From Gaertneriomyces semiglobifer (Eukaryota > Chytridiomycota > Chytridiomycetes > Spizellomycetales > Spizellomycetaceae): a stretch of 64,000 nucleotides of DNA. The position numbers and the translations under genes were made by a program. The stretch lies in assembly GCA_025558075.1 (NCBI GenBank), contig JAHLKF010000005.1, positions 930,001-994,000 on the forward strand, read 5' to 3'. Positions 42,556 to 54,685 of the stretch are shown here, piece by piece; the first letter of the stretch is position 1, and every line of letters starts with the position of its first letter. The notes beneath the pieces are model-generated. The model saw nothing but the letters and a program-made list of their open reading frames with translations. It did not search any database and had not been told where the DNA came from.

Positions 42556-43727
42556 GGTTATATAGATAGAGGAGTCATAGAAATTACTCGCTATTATCCT
42601 AGGTTTTTTTTTTAGTTTTGGGGGTGTAGGTTTTGGCAGTTCAGGAACCCCAACCTCATAGAGCTTGAAGCTGTCGTTATCATTTTGGGAAATTTGCTTT
42701 TGATTTGTTTTGACAAGTTTGGATCCGTAAGTAATGTAATAGCAACATTTGACGTTGAAATTGAGCGTTAGTGAGCGTTATAACAACAATGCCAATGCCA
42801 CGATCACCGTATTTCCTTGCAATCTCGTCAAATTGAAGAAGCTTCATAAGGGTGACCTCTAATCAATTGACAGACATAACTACTAATGGGACAAAATAGT
42901 TAGAAAGAGTTATCACTCACGGCGAGTGTAAGCATTAAGCAGTGGCACAGTCATCTTATGACAGTCACCGCGTAACGGCTGAAAGCCTGAAACACACACA
43001 CGCCCCATCGCTGTCTCTTTTCTCATCATTCTCGATCTCATTGGGCAAGAAGACGAGACAGCGATGGCATAAGAGATGAAAAGATGAAACAGATCACAGA
43101 TGGGGGGGGCCAATTGCGGCGCACGTATATCGAATGGACACACACACACGCTGATATCTGTTGCGCGCCGGGAAGAAAGCAGGGGGCGATAATCACAAGA
43201 AATGGAATACCACAGGACTCGCTCAAACACACACCTATCGGAAGTAGACAGAACGTAATTGTAACGGTGGTGTCTTTTCTAGTCTCAGCGTACGCGTGGC
43301 GGCGACCGCGGGGAAATTGAAGGCGTTTCTTAATCCAATTTGTTCTGTGTCCAATGTCCCATTGGATTCGGGAGTGGGGACCAGACCTGCCTGCGACTTG
43401 GAATGGAATTGTCGGCGGGGAATTCACAAACAAAGACACACTTTTACTGTGAACAACAAGTGGTGGTGGGGCGCGTATGAGGCACCCATCCATCCATACC
43501 CACCACCTCCGCGCCTAACAAGGCTGTGTGGGTTCTGGGTTCTGCCGGAGTGAGTTTGAGTAGAATGCAGGTGAAATGGAAAAAAAAGTATTTAAAGCGA
43601 GCAGGTGCTTCCTTCGGCCCTTTTGCTAGTCCACCAGCTTCCTGATATACCATACCATCCATTATTCACATTAGCCGTTTCTTACTGTTTATAATTGGAA
43701 AACACATTTCGCACTGTATATTCTAAG
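42556..43727. promoter_or_regulatory. Long intergenic/promoter region before the LPMO-like gene
   Basis: A 1,172-nt spacer. It contains short ACAC tracts (near 43138-43148) and a TATTTAAA element at about 43588-43595, some 135 nt before the ATG at 43728. ORFs in this stretch look spurious. Confidence 0.4.
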
Positions 43728-44779
43728 ATGGTCGCTCGTACTTCGATAGTTGCCTTGTTGGCTCTTGCAGCAGCCTCGACTGTGAGTGCTCATGGTATCC
43801 TCAAGGATCCCAAGCCTCGAGGTACGTTGAGTCGAAACAAACATGGTTGGTTTTAACTAGTCGCATAACATTTTGCATTTCATAGCTGGTATGGGTATCG
43901 CTCCCGGTCCCAAATTCGCCAATTTCCCACCAACACCCGAACAGCTGAATGCATGCGCCACTTCTACTGCTGGTCCGATTACGGCGACCCTCGTCGCTGG
44001 ACAGCCCGTGTCGGTTGCGTGGGAAATTACCATTCCTCACACGAGTGACCCGGGTGTTCGCGTTGCCGTGCAGTACGCTCCTACCGAACCGTTTGTCGTG
44101 CTCGCAGAAGGCATCGATGTGAACCTGAAAAGTAAGTCCTTTTCCCAAGCGTACCTGGTTTTTTTTTACAATGAGCTGACTGTTGGCTGTGCCATTATAG
44201 CCATTACTGCGACCCTCCCTGCCGATAAGACATCCGCCAACGCTGTCATCCAATGGGTGTGGGCCAGCCAAGAAGATGGTGGATTTTACCTCGAGTGCGC
44301 TGATGTTGCTATTCAAGCGGCGCAGGCGCCAACGACTGCGCCCACCGTGCCACCTGCTGCACCTCCTGCCGCCCCACCTGCTGCTCCACCTGCTGCTCCA
44401 CCCGCTGCACCTCCTGCTGCACCTCCTGCTGCCCCACCCACTGCACCACCTACTGTACCACCTGCTGCACCACCTGCTGCACCACCTACTGCAAGTAAAT
44501 TGTTGTTATGTTTTACTTGAAAAGAATGGAAACGCTAACACTCCTCGCTTTTGTTTAGCAGAGGTGCCCAGTTCGTCGCCGACGACGATAGATGGTCCCA
44601 TTGTAGATGCGACCGCCATCCCTACCGAGACACTCACCGCCACCGTTGACGCTCCGGCCCCCGCACCTACCGCGAGGCCATCCGCTGGTACGGAGGTTAT
44701 CTCTGGTGCATATGCTCTTTCTGCTGCAGCTGGATTAGCTGGGTCTGGCATCCTCTTGGGGTTGGCGCTAGGTTTGTGA
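43728..44779 (+). CDS. Secreted LPMO-like / chitin-binding protein with Pro-Ala linker, GPI-type
   Basis: Four exons (43728-43821, 43886-44131, 44201-44494, 44559-44779) encode 284 residues. The signal peptide (MVARTSIVALLALAAASTVS) is followed at once by A-H-G; cleavage before His gives the N-terminal histidine needed for a copper brace. The domain ends with AVIQWVWASQEDGGFYLECADV, which resembles the C-terminal core of LPMO and chitin-binding type-4 domains. A linker of repeated Ala/Pro units (PAAPPAAPPA) comes next, then a Thr/Pro stalk and a hydrophobic C-terminus (AAGLAGSGILLGLALGL) typical of GPI addition. It may oxidise or bind wall polysaccharide, or act in copper handling like BIM1/X325 proteins; which is not decidable here. 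Confidence 0.7.
44338..44493 (+). repeat. Tandem coding repeat, Ala-Ala-Pro-Pro units
   Basis: Imperfect 12-nt units encoding AAPP or variants (TAPP, TVPP), within the LPMO-like gene. They form the linker between the catalytic-like domain and the stalk. Confidence 0.8.
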
Positions 44780-45310
44780 TCTCTCTCTCTTTAGTTACCC
44801 CTTGGGATGGGGAGTTGTATATATATAGAAAAAGGAATTAGGGCGAGATATCATAGTGTTTGTCGCAGTACAAGACGCCAGGATTCCTCTCTTTCACAAT
44901 GTGTGTAAATATCATGTCCATTCAAACACATTTGCTACAACTCGTTTTGGCTTACACTGATTCTACGACCGTGCCACAATTGGGATGGCACAGTCTTCGT
45001 AAGACCCGCGGATCCGTTCACGCGTTGCCCACCTTCCTCACAGCTTCACACTTGCTCGAGGCGCAAAGCATACATACACTCGGCGGCATTGCTTTAACAT
45101 TGTAAGTTCATACAGAGTACAGTTAACGAGTGTAATTGCAGTACTGATGTTTATCTCGCAGATCGGCCAGCTAGCCGCACCGAGAGCGGTGAGTTTGTCT
45201 TCCGGTGTTCGAACGCGTTTCTGTCATGTAAAATCTGAAATGAAGCCTTTGGCAGATAGATCCAAACAGGCAGTAAACCTTTTACAAGTAAATAACATTT
45301 GGTGGCCATC
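44780..45310. other. Intergenic region before the V-ATPase f subunit gene
   Basis: A 531-nt spacer. An 81-codon ORF (44860-45105) could be spliced in frame towards the next gene, but the family starts at the ATG at 45311, so I treat this stretch as promoter and 5' leader. Confidence 0.4.
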
Positions 45311-45746
45311 ATGGTGTCACCCGTGTTTATAGGTCCAGGGTATTCCCTATGCTGCACAATTGTCAGTGCAGTAGGTGTGATTTTCCTGGTACGTCCGCAT
45401 TCATCACATTCATCACAAGGCACACACATACATTCTCCAAGGAGTGCGGGGTGTTACGCATACTGATGCCGCTTTTCTGCTTTGTTAGTTTATTCTTGGG
45501 GCACTGTTCCAAGCTGAAAACGGCCAATTGATGCATGGGGAACCGGACGAAGTGCCCAAAGATCCAAAAGCGGTGGCGAGGGCGGCGTTTATCGCGGGTG
45601 CTATCTATGCAGTGTTGTTTGGGTTCTGTACATGTCAGGTATGTGATAGACTTCTCTTCTTGCACATTATCAATGAAGAGTTAATGATATCTGTATTCAA
45701 CCAGTTCAAGTTGGGACAGCGGCGAAGAGCACGAGAAAGCATATAA
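45311..45746 (+). CDS. V-ATPase Vo subunit f / RNASEK homologue
   Basis: Three exons (45311-45388, 45489-45638, 45705-45746) encode 89 residues. The start MVSPVFIGPGYSLCCTIVSA and the two membrane helices (VSAVGVIFLFILGALF; FIAGAIYAVLFGFCTCQF) match the small two-helix family that includes yeast V-ATPase subunit f (YPR170W-B, about 85 aa) and animal ribonuclease kappa. The protein is a component of the membrane Vo sector of the proton pump of vacuoles and endosomes. A basic tail (KLGQRRRARESI) faces the cytosol. The gene is too finely split to appear as one ORF. Confidence 0.85.
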
Positions 45747-46416
45747 GCGCAATATACCTGTGTTCGGGTGAAAATGACCACAGAATACGCACAGAGTCGC
45801 AGCTCAGTTTGACATGCTTACCACAGACAGCTGTTGCTTAGGAAGAATAGATTGCCAGAGACGGGACTATTGGATTGGAGACGAGGCATGGACGACTGTG
45901 TCGTGACATTTGTACACACATATCGCAGTACTTACTATATCGAAATGGAGAGTTTGGAGGTTTACAGTATTGCTGCGTTGTCCTTCCCTATCGCGAACAA
46001 GCTTTGCTGTGCTTATACTGAAAACAATGCAGTGAAATGTCGGAAGCGGTTTCATTTGAAAGGAAGAATGTACAAGACGATGCGGTGGAGCACTTCTCTT
46101 TAGGCCGCCAGCAGCGGGATCAAGGTGCTCTAAATGCACTCTCTCTTCACTTTTCTAGTCTAGTGCTAACTTCCAGCGTATATGCAATGATATCGGTCAC
46201 GTGACCCGCCAGCCTACGCGCCTCCCTTGTGCAGTTGTTGATGTTGGCAGTCCAAAGTGTAGCGGAAACGGCAGCAAACCATTGTCGCCTGCTGAGCAAA
46301 AAGGACTGCTGTGGCAGGTTTTTACTCATCCATAGGTGTCTGTCGACGCACTTCATACGCAACTCCCCCTCTATCTTGAACTCCACTGAGTGTGCGCTTC
46401 ATCGAAACAAGCAGAA
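45747..46416. promoter_or_regulatory. Intergenic/promoter region before RhoGDI
   Basis: A 670-nt spacer between two plus-strand genes. No supported gene or repeat. Confidence 0.35.
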
Positions 46417-47364
46417 ATGAGCGGTAACGACTCTAACGAGGATCTTGCTGCCACTCAGACTCCGGGATACAAGCCACCAGAGAAGAAGACAGTCGAGGAA
46501 CTTGCACAGCTTGATGCACAGGATGGTATGTGTCTGACCATTTCTTTCCACTTTACATGCAGAACGGGCGGGCGTATCTGGCAACCAGCCAACCACACAT
46601 TGGCGCGTACCCCTGTCGTACCCGGTATTGGCTTGGAGCTGGATGGTAACTAGATTTTTTTTGTTGTCTGTAACAGAGTCTTTGCGGAAATGGAAGGAGA
46701 GTCTGGGATTGAAGGCAGCTGGTGAGTTTGCATACAATTTCGTTTGTTAGTGTCAGTCTTTCACACTTTTGACCAGCTGCAGGTCCTTCTGATGACCCCA
46801 GAAAGGTCATTGTTTTGTCACTTGCCATGGAGACTCCCGATCGTCCGGATGTCGTTGTTGATCTTTCGACCCCTGGTGGGTAAAGACTGCTTCGTCCTAC
46901 TCGACACATTTGATGTATGGCATCTCACGACGCGTAACGATCAACAGCCGCTATTGCTGCCTTAAAAGGACAGCAAATGACCATCAAGGAGGGTGCGGAG
47001 TACAGGCTCAAGGTCAATTTCAAGGTCCAACATGACGTGGTTTCGGGTCTGAAGTACCTTCACGTTGTAAAGCGCAAGGGTATTCGAGTGGATAAGGCTG
47101 AAGAGATGTTGGGATCATATGGCCCATCCACTGAGACTTATGAAAAGAAGTTTCCGACAGAGGTGGCGCCCGAGGGGATGCTTGCTCGCGGACATTACGA
47201 CGTTAAGAGCAAATTTGTGGATGATGATAACACGACGCATTTGGAATGGTCATGGGTAAGTTTTGAAGCAGGAGTCGAGGATGTGACAAGAGACGTATGG
47301 TTAATGATCGCCTTGTTTTTTCTGCTTTTGGTAGTCATTTGATATCAAGAAGGGATGGGATTAA
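46417..47364 (+). CDS. RDI1: Rho GDP-dissociation inhibitor
   Basis: Five exons (46417-46525, 46677-46721, 46783-46875, 46948-47255, 47335-47364) encode 194 residues, the usual RhoGDI size. Visible are the N-terminal regulatory arm (YKPPEKKTVEELAQLDAQDE, SLRKWKESLGL), then the immunoglobulin-like domain with IKEGAEYRLKVNFKVQHDVV, GLKYLHVVKRKGIRVDKAEE, MLGSYGPSTETYEKKFPTE and the terminal WSWSFDIKKGWD. It extracts prenylated Rho/Cdc42 GTPases from membranes and keeps them GDP-bound in the cytosol. The symbol follows the yeast orthologue. The identification is firm. Confidence 0.96.
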
Positions 47365-47707
47365 GTATATACCTGCAAGTGCGTTAGCAGACGGGGGAGG
47401 GGAATGCATCACTTGAATTAAGAGGAGGACCCTCTCTCATACAGTGCGAATTCAAAAGCCTAATTGTTGTTGCAACCTTTTATTCTCCATTCCTTTTACT
47501 ATTGGAAGTATATTATGTCGCTGTAATACCCGTTCAGCGTTCCGATTGCGAACGCGTCGCCTTACCCTAATAATGACCTTTGACACCTTGGCGACGAGAT
47601 TTCCCGGATCTTGGACGCCCCGGTCATCGCCGCTCTGAACAGCCATTTCGCTTCCAGGTCCCCACCACACACACATAAGTGCATTCCTTTTCTTAACCAC
47701 ATCAGCC
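47365..47707. other. Short intergenic region, RhoGDI / adenylate kinase
   Basis: A 343-nt spacer between same-strand genes. It holds the RhoGDI 3' end and the adenylate kinase promoter. No motif recognised. Confidence 0.4.
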
Positions 47708-48666
<959 letters not shown>

Positions 48667-49271
48667 ACGGGGTTTGGGCCATCCACACAACCTGAAACTA
48701 TGTTATTTTGCACACTTTTTTTTATGCGTAATGTAAAAATCCGTGCTTAGCTTAGATACCAAAATTAAAAGGATTTTTTTTTCTATTAGTCAATCTCGCT
48801 TGTCCATAATTTCGGTATTGATGGTTTTGATTCTGGTTAGCCTTGTTTACAAGCTGCATGCAAAGGCCTATCTTGAGAGGCAAATTGTTGATACTTTCCG
48901 AGCGCGAACTGTTTGCGAAGAGAACTGTCTTATGTACAAGCAGATAATGTGGCTGTTGGGTAGGCACCGGCTATGCAAGGTTTTCCCCTCCATGGCGTAA
49001 ATTTTGGCTGGGTTACGTTTCAAAGATAAGTGCAAAGCCAGACATTTAGTCCATTCAGCGAATGTATCGTCACCGATCGTGTCAATGTGGCAAAGAGGAT
49101 GGCGGATGCAATAATTGAATATGCCTGTTGAGAAATTCCCATAGCGTTCAATATTAATGATCCATTCGACCGCTATCATCTACCACAAATCTAATATTAA
49201 CTAGTTCTGAGATCGTTGTAACCTGCAAGAGTCTCATTGCTAGTTCTGCTACAAACACTACAACTCACTAT
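48667..49271. other. Intergenic, convergent 3' ends
   Basis: A 605-nt AT-rich spacer between convergent genes. No supported feature. Confidence 0.45.
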
Positions 49272-49963
49272 CTAGAGAGCAGCAACCAGCATACCGAAAA
49301 CGGCCGCGGCAGCAGCACCGGAGCCAGCCATGACCTTGGTAACACCATTTCCTTTAGAGTCACCTGTAGCGCTAGGGCTTGGTGCAGCGTTGGTGGTGGT
49401 TCTCGCAGCGGTGGAAGTCCTGGCAATGGTGCTTGCGGAAGGAGTAGCGGAAACGGTGGTGTTGGAAGCGACGCTGGTTGGGATAGCGGTAGGCAGGCCG
49501 CTGCTGGCAGACGGAGCGGACGCGGTGGGGGTGCCGCTGACGACGGGCGCGCTCACTTTGCCAGCGCAAAAGTCGGCCTTGTACTTTTGGAAAAGGGCAA
49601 TGGCGGCTGTATCAGCACATCCGGCAAAGGATGTGCAACCCACAAAGTCGGATTCATAGGGTTCCTTTTGACAGATGCAGGCGGCATCGGCTATAGGGTT
49701 TTGGGATCCGCACACGCACTGGCAAGGAAGTGTGGTCAGATAATGTTCATTGCTGAGGAAACAGAGTGAAAACAAGTACTTACGGCATTGGCATTCCTCA
49801 TACACTCCCTGGCACACTCGGATGTGATGCCGATAGCAGAACCATCTGTTGTGCCGACAGGGAACAGGCTCTGTGGGGGACAGGCGGGTTCCGGCTGAGC
49901 GTGGACCGCGAGAGGACCAGCGAGGAACAGGGCGCAGGCAACGAGGACAGAAAGACGAGGCAT
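49272..49963 (-). CDS. Secreted Cys-rich GPI-type protein (CFEM-like spacing)
   Basis: Two exons (49963-49784 and 49718-49272; 65-nt intron) encode 208 residues. A signal peptide (MPRLSVLVACALFLAGPLAV) is followed by a ~85-residue domain with ten cysteines (CPPQ, ECAREC, CVC, CIC, GC, GC, FC), a spacing similar to CFEM domains of fungal surface proteins, though with two extra cysteines. A Ser/Thr/Ala/Pro-rich stalk and a hydrophobic C-terminus (AAAAVFGMLVAAL) point to GPI anchoring. CFEM proteins bind haem or act in host or surface contact in other fungi; no such role is shown here. A TATA element lies just upstream. Confidence 0.75.
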
Positions 49964-50583
49964 GGTGGATGATGGATGGATGCTAAAAGATGATAAGGAA
50001 ATGCAGATGGTGAGAGGAGGGCGTGCCGTGGCAAGTTCCCTTTTTATACGCTGCCAAAACCAACGTTTTCCGCGGCGCACAGGCGAGCCGCCGGTGACGT
50101 CACGTGACCGTATTTGGTAAGCACCTTAACGCCACTCGGGTGCGGCGTCACATCGAAACGCGCACACACCCAGTTTTTTTTTGTTTAAAGTTTCACAGGT
50201 TTCACCGTTTCAGTCAAGCTTAATTAATAAGACTGCTTACAAAGCAATGCCATTGGCGGGTGTAACGATAACTGGCGTATGTGACTCCAGATCCACTTAC
50301 AAGGAGCGAGACGAGTACGATGATGAATTTGTCCTTCGTCGGCCTTGCTCAAGATCAACTGCGAAACAGAGTCATACTCCAATGGCATGCCCTAACCCCA
50401 GCGCGATGTCGAGCTTATCGATAACATAGCTGTCAAATCGCAGCGCGTGGGAAAATGGGGTCCGGAAGCGAGTGTGCAGACTCGCTCGTCAAATGAATCT
50501 CTCAGCGACTGACAGGCAGATGCATTCCTGTTTCCATCTTTCTCTCACCAAATTTGCGCTTTCATTTTGTCTAGCAGAGCACG
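49964..50583. promoter_or_regulatory. Divergent promoter region, Cys-rich protein / ALYREF-like gene
   Basis: A 620-nt spacer between outward-reading genes, including a TATA element for the minus-strand gene and a CACGTGAC box near 50101. Confidence 0.4.
50039..50048 (-). promoter_or_regulatory. TATA box of the Cys-rich secreted protein gene
   Basis: TATAAAAAGG on the minus strand, 76 nt upstream of the ATG at 49963. Position and match suggest a strong, regulated promoter. Confidence 0.6.
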
Positions 50584-52290
50584 ATGGCTTGCAATTGCCT
50601 CCTCCCGCAGTGTAGCCGACTGGAGCGCGACCCATCAACGAAACGGCTGCTGATGCGCAACATCCATAGAATGACCCTCCCGGCCGACCTCCATACTTTC
50701 ATTAATCAATCTGTTCGCTTGATCAAGTTTCATATGGAGTACGACGACAATGGCCTTTTTAATGGTTCTGTGACCATTCTTGTTCCAGCATCCGAGCAGC
50801 AAGGAATTACGAAGTTGCTGCGTCTCAACGGTAAACGTGTCGACAGTCACATCCTCAGCGTTGTCGAGTTGGATGCAAATAGGCCATGCAAGTGTGATGA
50901 CCATCTTGGCCGAGCGAACACTACAGATCACGCAACACAGACCGACTCTATAGCCGCTTTGACTGCGAATAAGTTTCAAGCTTTTGCGAAAAAACAGAGC
51001 CAGCAATACAACCCGCATCCAGCGATAGCTCGTGATCAGGTGGGGACTGGAGGTCTTCATCGCCGCGGCCATAACTAGTACGTGAACACTATTGCTGTTC
51101 TGTTTTCCGGTCATTTTCTGTTTTCTCAACTCAAATTATTCAGCGTTCCACTAACCACAGAATTAGCTATTGCGTCAGATGTCAGACTGTTGAATGGTGA
51201 TAGAAACCGTCGGAGAAGTATTCCCACCTACCCTGTTCGGAGACACGAGCGATCTCTTTCCCCTGCTGCAGCACGACGACCTGTCCCAGTCCCTGGTACC
51301 AGGTCCGGTGCGACACCCGTTTCCAGAGAGGGCAAATCTGCTATTTCGACTGATGAAACTCCCAAGAAAACCAATAGCACTGAAAGGCGTATTAATAAGA
51401 CTGCTCCTAGTGAACGTAAGCGTTCTCCTATTCATCCGACAGGATCATGGTGAACTTGACATTTCCTAACCAGACATACCCAAGAGGCCCCGCCATTCGA
51501 CGGCAGCAGAATCTGCACAGCAAGTAACAACCGGGCAGGCAACTGCCACGGAAGCACGTCAGGCCCGAGGACGTCAAACGGCATCGACAAGGACAAAGAT
51601 GAAATCAACGAAAAACAAAGCCGCCACGAACACAGAACAGGCTCCGACGAACCCATCCGAGCCAGTAAACAAAAGGGTGAACAGCAAGATACCGGTCAGC
51701 CAATCAGCGGTCCAACGTCCAGCAACCAACAAAAGCATGACCGGCAACAAAGTAGCCTCGGAACGGCCGCCATCGCTTCCGAAGCGGGCAGAGGGCAAAA
51801 CCTCAACAGCGCGCATGATCCCCACAGGTGTGCTCCCCAAACAAAAGGAAGTCTCGGTGCAGAGCGCGGTCACCGCGAATCATTGTTCTCCTCGCTCCAA
51901 GGTACACAAAAAGTTTGCCTCTGAGCCCTTTGCCGCCTTGCAAAACGCACAGGTGAAAGCTGCGCGAAGGCGTTCTTGTTTCTCTTTGCATACGTTGCCG
52001 ACACATCTTTCAGAACGTTTAGGACCGGTCATCATCCCGGTGCTGTCCCAACCACCAGTGGTACAATCTCAGCCTGTTTTAGGAGCCGCGACTGGGAATA
52101 TCCAACCGGTGGAGCTTTTTCAGGTACTGACATTGTATTTGGGCTCGCTACCGAGAACTTTGACTCACCATACACTGGCAGTCCAAAAAATTATATCGTA
52201 GGACGTGGCGAAGACCTGCAAGACCCGCAAACCGTAAGGACGCGCTAGATATGGAGTTGGAAGAATATTTCAACAGCTATCATAAGTAAT
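50584..52290 (+). CDS. ALYREF/Yra1-like mRNA export adaptor
   Basis: Four exons (50584-51077, 51144-51417, 51474-52123, 52182-52290) encode 508 residues. A divergent RRM lies at residues ~20-100 (KRLLMRNIHRMTLPADLHTF, VRLIKFHMEYDDNGLFNGSV, ITKLLRLNGKRVDSHILSVV). A long Arg/Ser/Thr/Lys-rich region follows. The last exon reads SKKLYRRTWRRPARPANRKD followed by ALDMELEEYFNSYHK: an Arg-rich stretch before an LDxELxxY motif, as at the UAP56-binding C-terminus of ALYREF, Yra1 and FoP-type proteins. Such adaptors hand spliced mRNA to the export receptor. The RRM is atypical and the middle much longer than in ALYREF (~260 aa), so a related TREX or splicing-linked protein is possible. Confidence 0.6.
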
Positions 52291-52767
52291 GGCATCTATT
52301 ACGGCGCATGTACTTTGCGCAGAGTCCTAGCGGAACCCGTGTGAATAGTACATGATATCCCACCGGTGAACTGTCCCTAGCTCGCTTTCGTAAGACCTTT
52401 CTTGCCGTGCTCCATTTCTTTTTTGCAACAGTCGTATTCTCACAGAGACTATTGGAAATACGGCTTTGGGCGTTAAACGCCTGACGCCACGAGGCGCGGG
52501 GCGTGGAACTTTTTATAACCAGGCCGGCTCTAACAGCTTTCACGCGCTCCTGATCTCCGTGGCCTTATCAGTTGAAGGACCAATCGTGGACGGTGTCAAT
52601 GGAAACCCAATGTGGTCTTACGGGTCCAACATTCCCGCGGTATTTGAAAAGTCCGTCCTTCTAGTTTATGAGGCACGGACCACCGCACATTCGGTCACTC
52701 ATGACGAAACCAGAAGGTTTCACTCGAGCTCAGCGACAAGTCTATTCGACGTAATCCTCCTTGCTTG
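52291..52767. other. Intergenic, convergent 3' ends
   Basis: A 477-nt spacer between the stops of the ALYREF-like and TAF1B genes. The open frame running into TAF1B on the plus strand looks like its antisense shadow. Confidence 0.45.
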
Positions 52768-54505
52768 CTATACGCTCGTCACTGGTGCTCCCGCATCGGC
52801 CTCGGATTTGACGGCCTCATGTTGCATGACTGTTCGCATCCAAGGTAGTTCCACTTTTAGCGCAACCTCCACTGCCCCCACCTTCGCTTCCAGCTCGTTC
52901 ACACTCAACCCTACCATGTCTGCCGCATGCTCGAGCACGACACTATAAGGTTCGTGGAACACACCAGCAGAATCCCGTTTATCGTAGTGTATGAATCTCG
53001 ATCCAGGTTCGGATAATAGTGGGGGGTAATGCTGTTGTTGTTGTATTCGTTGAGGCCCTTTGTCATTGAACGAAACTGAGCAAGCTTCTTCGAATAAATC
53101 GAACCCTTTGGTCTTCTCTCCCTTGCGCGACATAAGTGGTGCTACAAAACGGTCGATGTATGTCAATCGCTGTTCGGTAGAGGCTGCATCAATGTCTGTA
53201 GCAGTCCAGGTTGCATAGGAAGGCGTTTCCATATCCCTGTGATGCAGCTCCTGAAGCCAACGATCCATGTCCGCAGATGCGGCGTCTGCACCGCACCGTA
53301 GTTTGAAAACCACAAGTGCAAGGGCGATGGTATGCAAGTCCACATCACCATCGCCCAATGATGGGGCTTTGCGTGCATATACCACTTCCCATAAGCAAGA
53401 AATATCCACGTAAAACTTTACTGTTTTAGAGCGAATGTTAGTGGAGAACGGAATGGCAGAGGAGAACAGATAAGTGCGTACGTGGAAAGCGGAGCTCCCG
53501 GATGACTCTTAACCATAAAAGTGGCATGTTCGCCGGTGGGAATTCGAGTCCAAATCTCTTTTTCAGCACTCTTTGAAATGACCGGGCTGCTCTCGACAGC
53601 AGGTATGCGCGCGGTACAACTTTTTTTCTGCTAATACCAACACGGTACATGTCAAAGCGACCGGCTAACTCTGTAGGAAGGGTGTCGGCACTGTCGAAAT
53701 AAGGAATATCGCCTGATTTCGCCCAACTATGGAGAAGGTTAGGATCACGTAGGCTACTTGAGGCGCAATACCAACATACCGAATGAAGTCGTTCACGTAA
53801 ACAGGGGCCCGCAGCATTACACATCCCAAATAGCAAAGCACCAGTGAATACCACGGAAATATTTGAGTGAGGACAGCCATCTTCGAATCAGCAAATCTGG
53901 TAGGCGTGAGGCTGCGACTTCTCCGCCTTCTCTTTCTCCTGCCAGTTGCGGTGCTATCGTCTAGCATGCTAGTATCAGAAACCGCACTTGTGTCGGTATC
54001 GGACGGGGCAACAGACGACGATCGCTGCCAGGTATCGCTCTTCAATCGGTCGTCAAAGTCCACTCCCATGGCAGTGACGTACATGCACCACAAGTCCAAG
54101 ACCGTGTGCATCAACTCCGTAGGCATGCCCAGCTTTTCTATTAGAGCTTCCAGTTGAGATTTCAGGGAGACTTGTAACGCTTCGCACATAACGCTGAGTG
54201 GTGCACGCTTGTATCGTTTTCGTCTTTTGTTGCGTTCGACAGATGGAGAGCGACGTCCCAGCGACTGTCTCCGTGAATGAGAAGCAGCGGCAGCCTCATC
54301 ATCTCCAACTTCCTCCACATAGCCCTAGTCGTCAAAGTAGTCTGCATGAGTTGATTGATCACTCTTACGCTCAACGCTTCCGCAAGCCTGAAAAAGCGCA
54401 AAGTACCTGTAACTGATGCCCCAGTTCACAGTAATAGAACCCATCCCCAGCTTTCCGATATCGCCTTGATCGACAAACGGGACAAGGGGGCTTTCGGACC
54501 TTCAT
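52768..54505 (-). CDS. RRN7: TAF1B/Rrn7, RNA polymerase I core factor subunit
   Basis: Four exons (54505-54407, 54324-53780, 53726-53481, 53419-52768) encode 513 residues. The short first exon holds a zinc ribbon (CPVCRSRRYR, then YYCELGHQLQ) that continues GYVEEVGDDE. A cyclin-like fold follows (SLKSQLEALIEKLGMPTELM; LCYLGCVMLRAPVYVNDFIR joined to WAKSGDIPYFDSADTLPTEL), then GLEFPPANMPLLWLRVIREL and LKFYVDISCLWEVV. This is the TFIIB-related architecture of Rrn7/TAF1B, which with TBP positions RNA polymerase I on the rDNA promoter in the nucleolus. A Ser/Arg-rich insert with an Arg/Lys patch (GRRKRRRRSRSLTP) sits in the first cyclin repeat. Symbol from yeast. Confidence 0.85.
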
Positions 54506-54685
54506 TCTGTTGTTCGTGGCGGTTATTTCTCAAAGGTTCCAGCGAGTCGTGCGTCGCCGTCCAAAATCCTGCCACGTCGCACTTTGACGATCAAAGACAT
54601 TTGGCGTTCACTTTCATGATAGATCAACCTCAGAACCTAGATATTTAACTACGGCAGGTAGCATCATTTGCTGCAGCAAGTCACA

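Noticed and set aside
42913..43493. Minus-strand ORFs of 105 and 151 codons in the spacer before the LPMO-like gene
   Set aside because: No recognisable domain, odd composition, and overlapping frames; likely chance ORFs in promoter sequence.
44860..45105. 81-codon ORF as the N-terminus of the V-ATPase f gene
   Set aside because: Family members begin directly before the first helix, matching the ATG at 45311; a long extension would be unlike any known member.
52466..52948. 160-codon plus-strand ORF
   Set aside because: Its second half is antisense to the last TAF1B exon; the rest has no coding feature.
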